Shown here in pieces: positions 6,542-6,735 of a stretch of DNA of 6,735 nt. Source of the DNA: JAQTNP01 sp964616145 (lineage in GTDB: Bacteria; Patescibacteriota; Minisyncoccia; Minisyncoccales; PEYH01); assembly GCA_964616145.1 (NCBI GenBank), contig CAZTRD010000042.1:1-6735 (forward strand), written 5' to 3'. The notes under the pieces were generated by a model. The model saw only the letters and a list, made by a program, of their open reading frames with translations, was not told where the DNA came from and made no database searches. Numbering within the stretch: the first letter of the stretch is position 1; the number at the start of each line of letters is the position of its first letter. A program made the translations under genes and the position numbers.

Positions 6542-6681
6542 CATTAAAAACACCCATTTTTAGCTATTGTCATACCTTGATTAAACTGTATACACATTGC
6601 TATGTTATTGCTTGTAAAATATAGGGTTATGATGATTTCGGTAGGCTGTAGACGGGAATTTGGGTTGTGCTTGAGTGAGTT
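6542..6681. other. Non-coding stretch between tRNA-Gln and the repeat
   Basis: I see no gene here. The open frames are short and have no ribosome site, and the one reaching into the tRNA is a shadow of it. There is an isolated 8-bp palindrome TGTATACA at 6587-6594. No hairpin with a T-run follows the tRNA 3' end closely, so the tRNA transcript may run on to the hairpin at 6331-6367. Confidence 0.4.
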
Positions 6682-6735
6682 TGGCTGCCCCGCTTGGACT
6701 CGAACCAAGAACAAATGATCCAGAATCATCCGTGT
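6682..6735 (-). tRNA. tRNA-Gln (anticodon CTG), 3' part
   Basis: Read on the minus strand, the visible part begins inside the D-arm/anticodon junction; the 5' portion lies beyond the window. The anticodon stem GATGA/TCATT (6726-6730, 6714-6718) closes a seven-base loop TTCTGGA with anticodon CTG at 6721-6723. A four-base variable loop follows. The T-stem CTTGG/CCAAG (6705-6709, 6693-6697) encloses TTCGAGT. The acceptor 3' strand CGGGGCA, discriminator G (6685) and an encoded CCA (6682-6684) complete it. An acceptor ending in A opposite an expected U1, plus G73, are known glutamine identity features and support the anticodon call. The gene reads CAG codons. Its 3' end faces the R-M operon. Confidence 0.9.

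Noticed and set aside
6320..6547. 75-codon plus-strand ORF
   Set aside because: It is antisense to the leader ORF, hairpin and promoter, and has no ribosome site. Its HFWHTFH end is a translation of the 11-bp tandem repeat.
6587..6594. TGTATACA palindrome as a LexA-like SOS box
   Set aside because: It lacks the symmetric CTGT...ACAG outer arms and is not placed over a promoter.
6544..6729. 61-codon minus-strand ORF beginning MILDHLFLVRVQAGQP
   Set aside because: Its first third is a translation of the tRNA-Gln, it has no ribosome binding site, and the rest has no recognisable pattern.
1..6735. CRISPR array, phage-type repeat cluster or insertion sequence
   Set aside because: No regularly spaced repeats, no transposase motifs and no terminal inverted repeats were seen.

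Overview
The window is bacterial and AT-rich. Every gene I can support lies on the minus strand, so transcription runs from high to low coordinates. It carries Shine-Dalgarno-like sites, tightly packed genes and a tRNA with an encoded CCA. I cannot name a phylum from it. A tRNA-Gln followed by a restriction-modification operon, an unrecognised gene and a ParB-like gene of a type common on phages and mobile elements suggests an accessory region. That reading is inference.

Layout in transcription order, right to left. (1) 6682-6735: 3' part of a tRNA-Gln with anticodon CTG, cut by the window edge, its 3' end facing the rest of the window. (2) 6305-6681: a non-coding stretch with a perfect tandem 11-bp repeat, a plausible promoter at 6413-6441 and a 26-codon leader ORF at 6308-6388. 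The leader ORF has an excellent ribosome binding site and overlaps a terminator-like hairpin. (3) 4139-6304: a beta-class DNA methyltransferase like type III Mod. (4) 1461-4139: the matching type III Res-like protein, a superfamily 2 helicase/translocase with a C-terminal PD-(D/E)XK nuclease. Its start codon overlaps the mod stop by one base (TAATG). (5) 1203-1460: a spacer with an operator-like imperfect palindrome inside a candidate promoter, and a 17-codon ORF that runs into the next gene. (6) 516-1202: a 228-residue, lysine-rich protein I do not recognise. (7) 391-515: AT-rich hairpins, one followed by a T-run like an intrinsic terminator. (8) 1-390: the N-terminal 130 residues of a ParB-like (ParB/Srx fold) protein that runs off the left edge.

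The core system is a two-gene type III-like restriction-modification operon with all expected motifs intact. Mod supplies sequence recognition and protective methylation; Res supplies ATP-driven translocation and cleavage. The less ordinary parts are the two short upstream ORFs. The one before mod looks like a possible attenuator, and the one before the unknown gene looks like translational coupling or a gene remnant. I did not find a convincing wholly new system.
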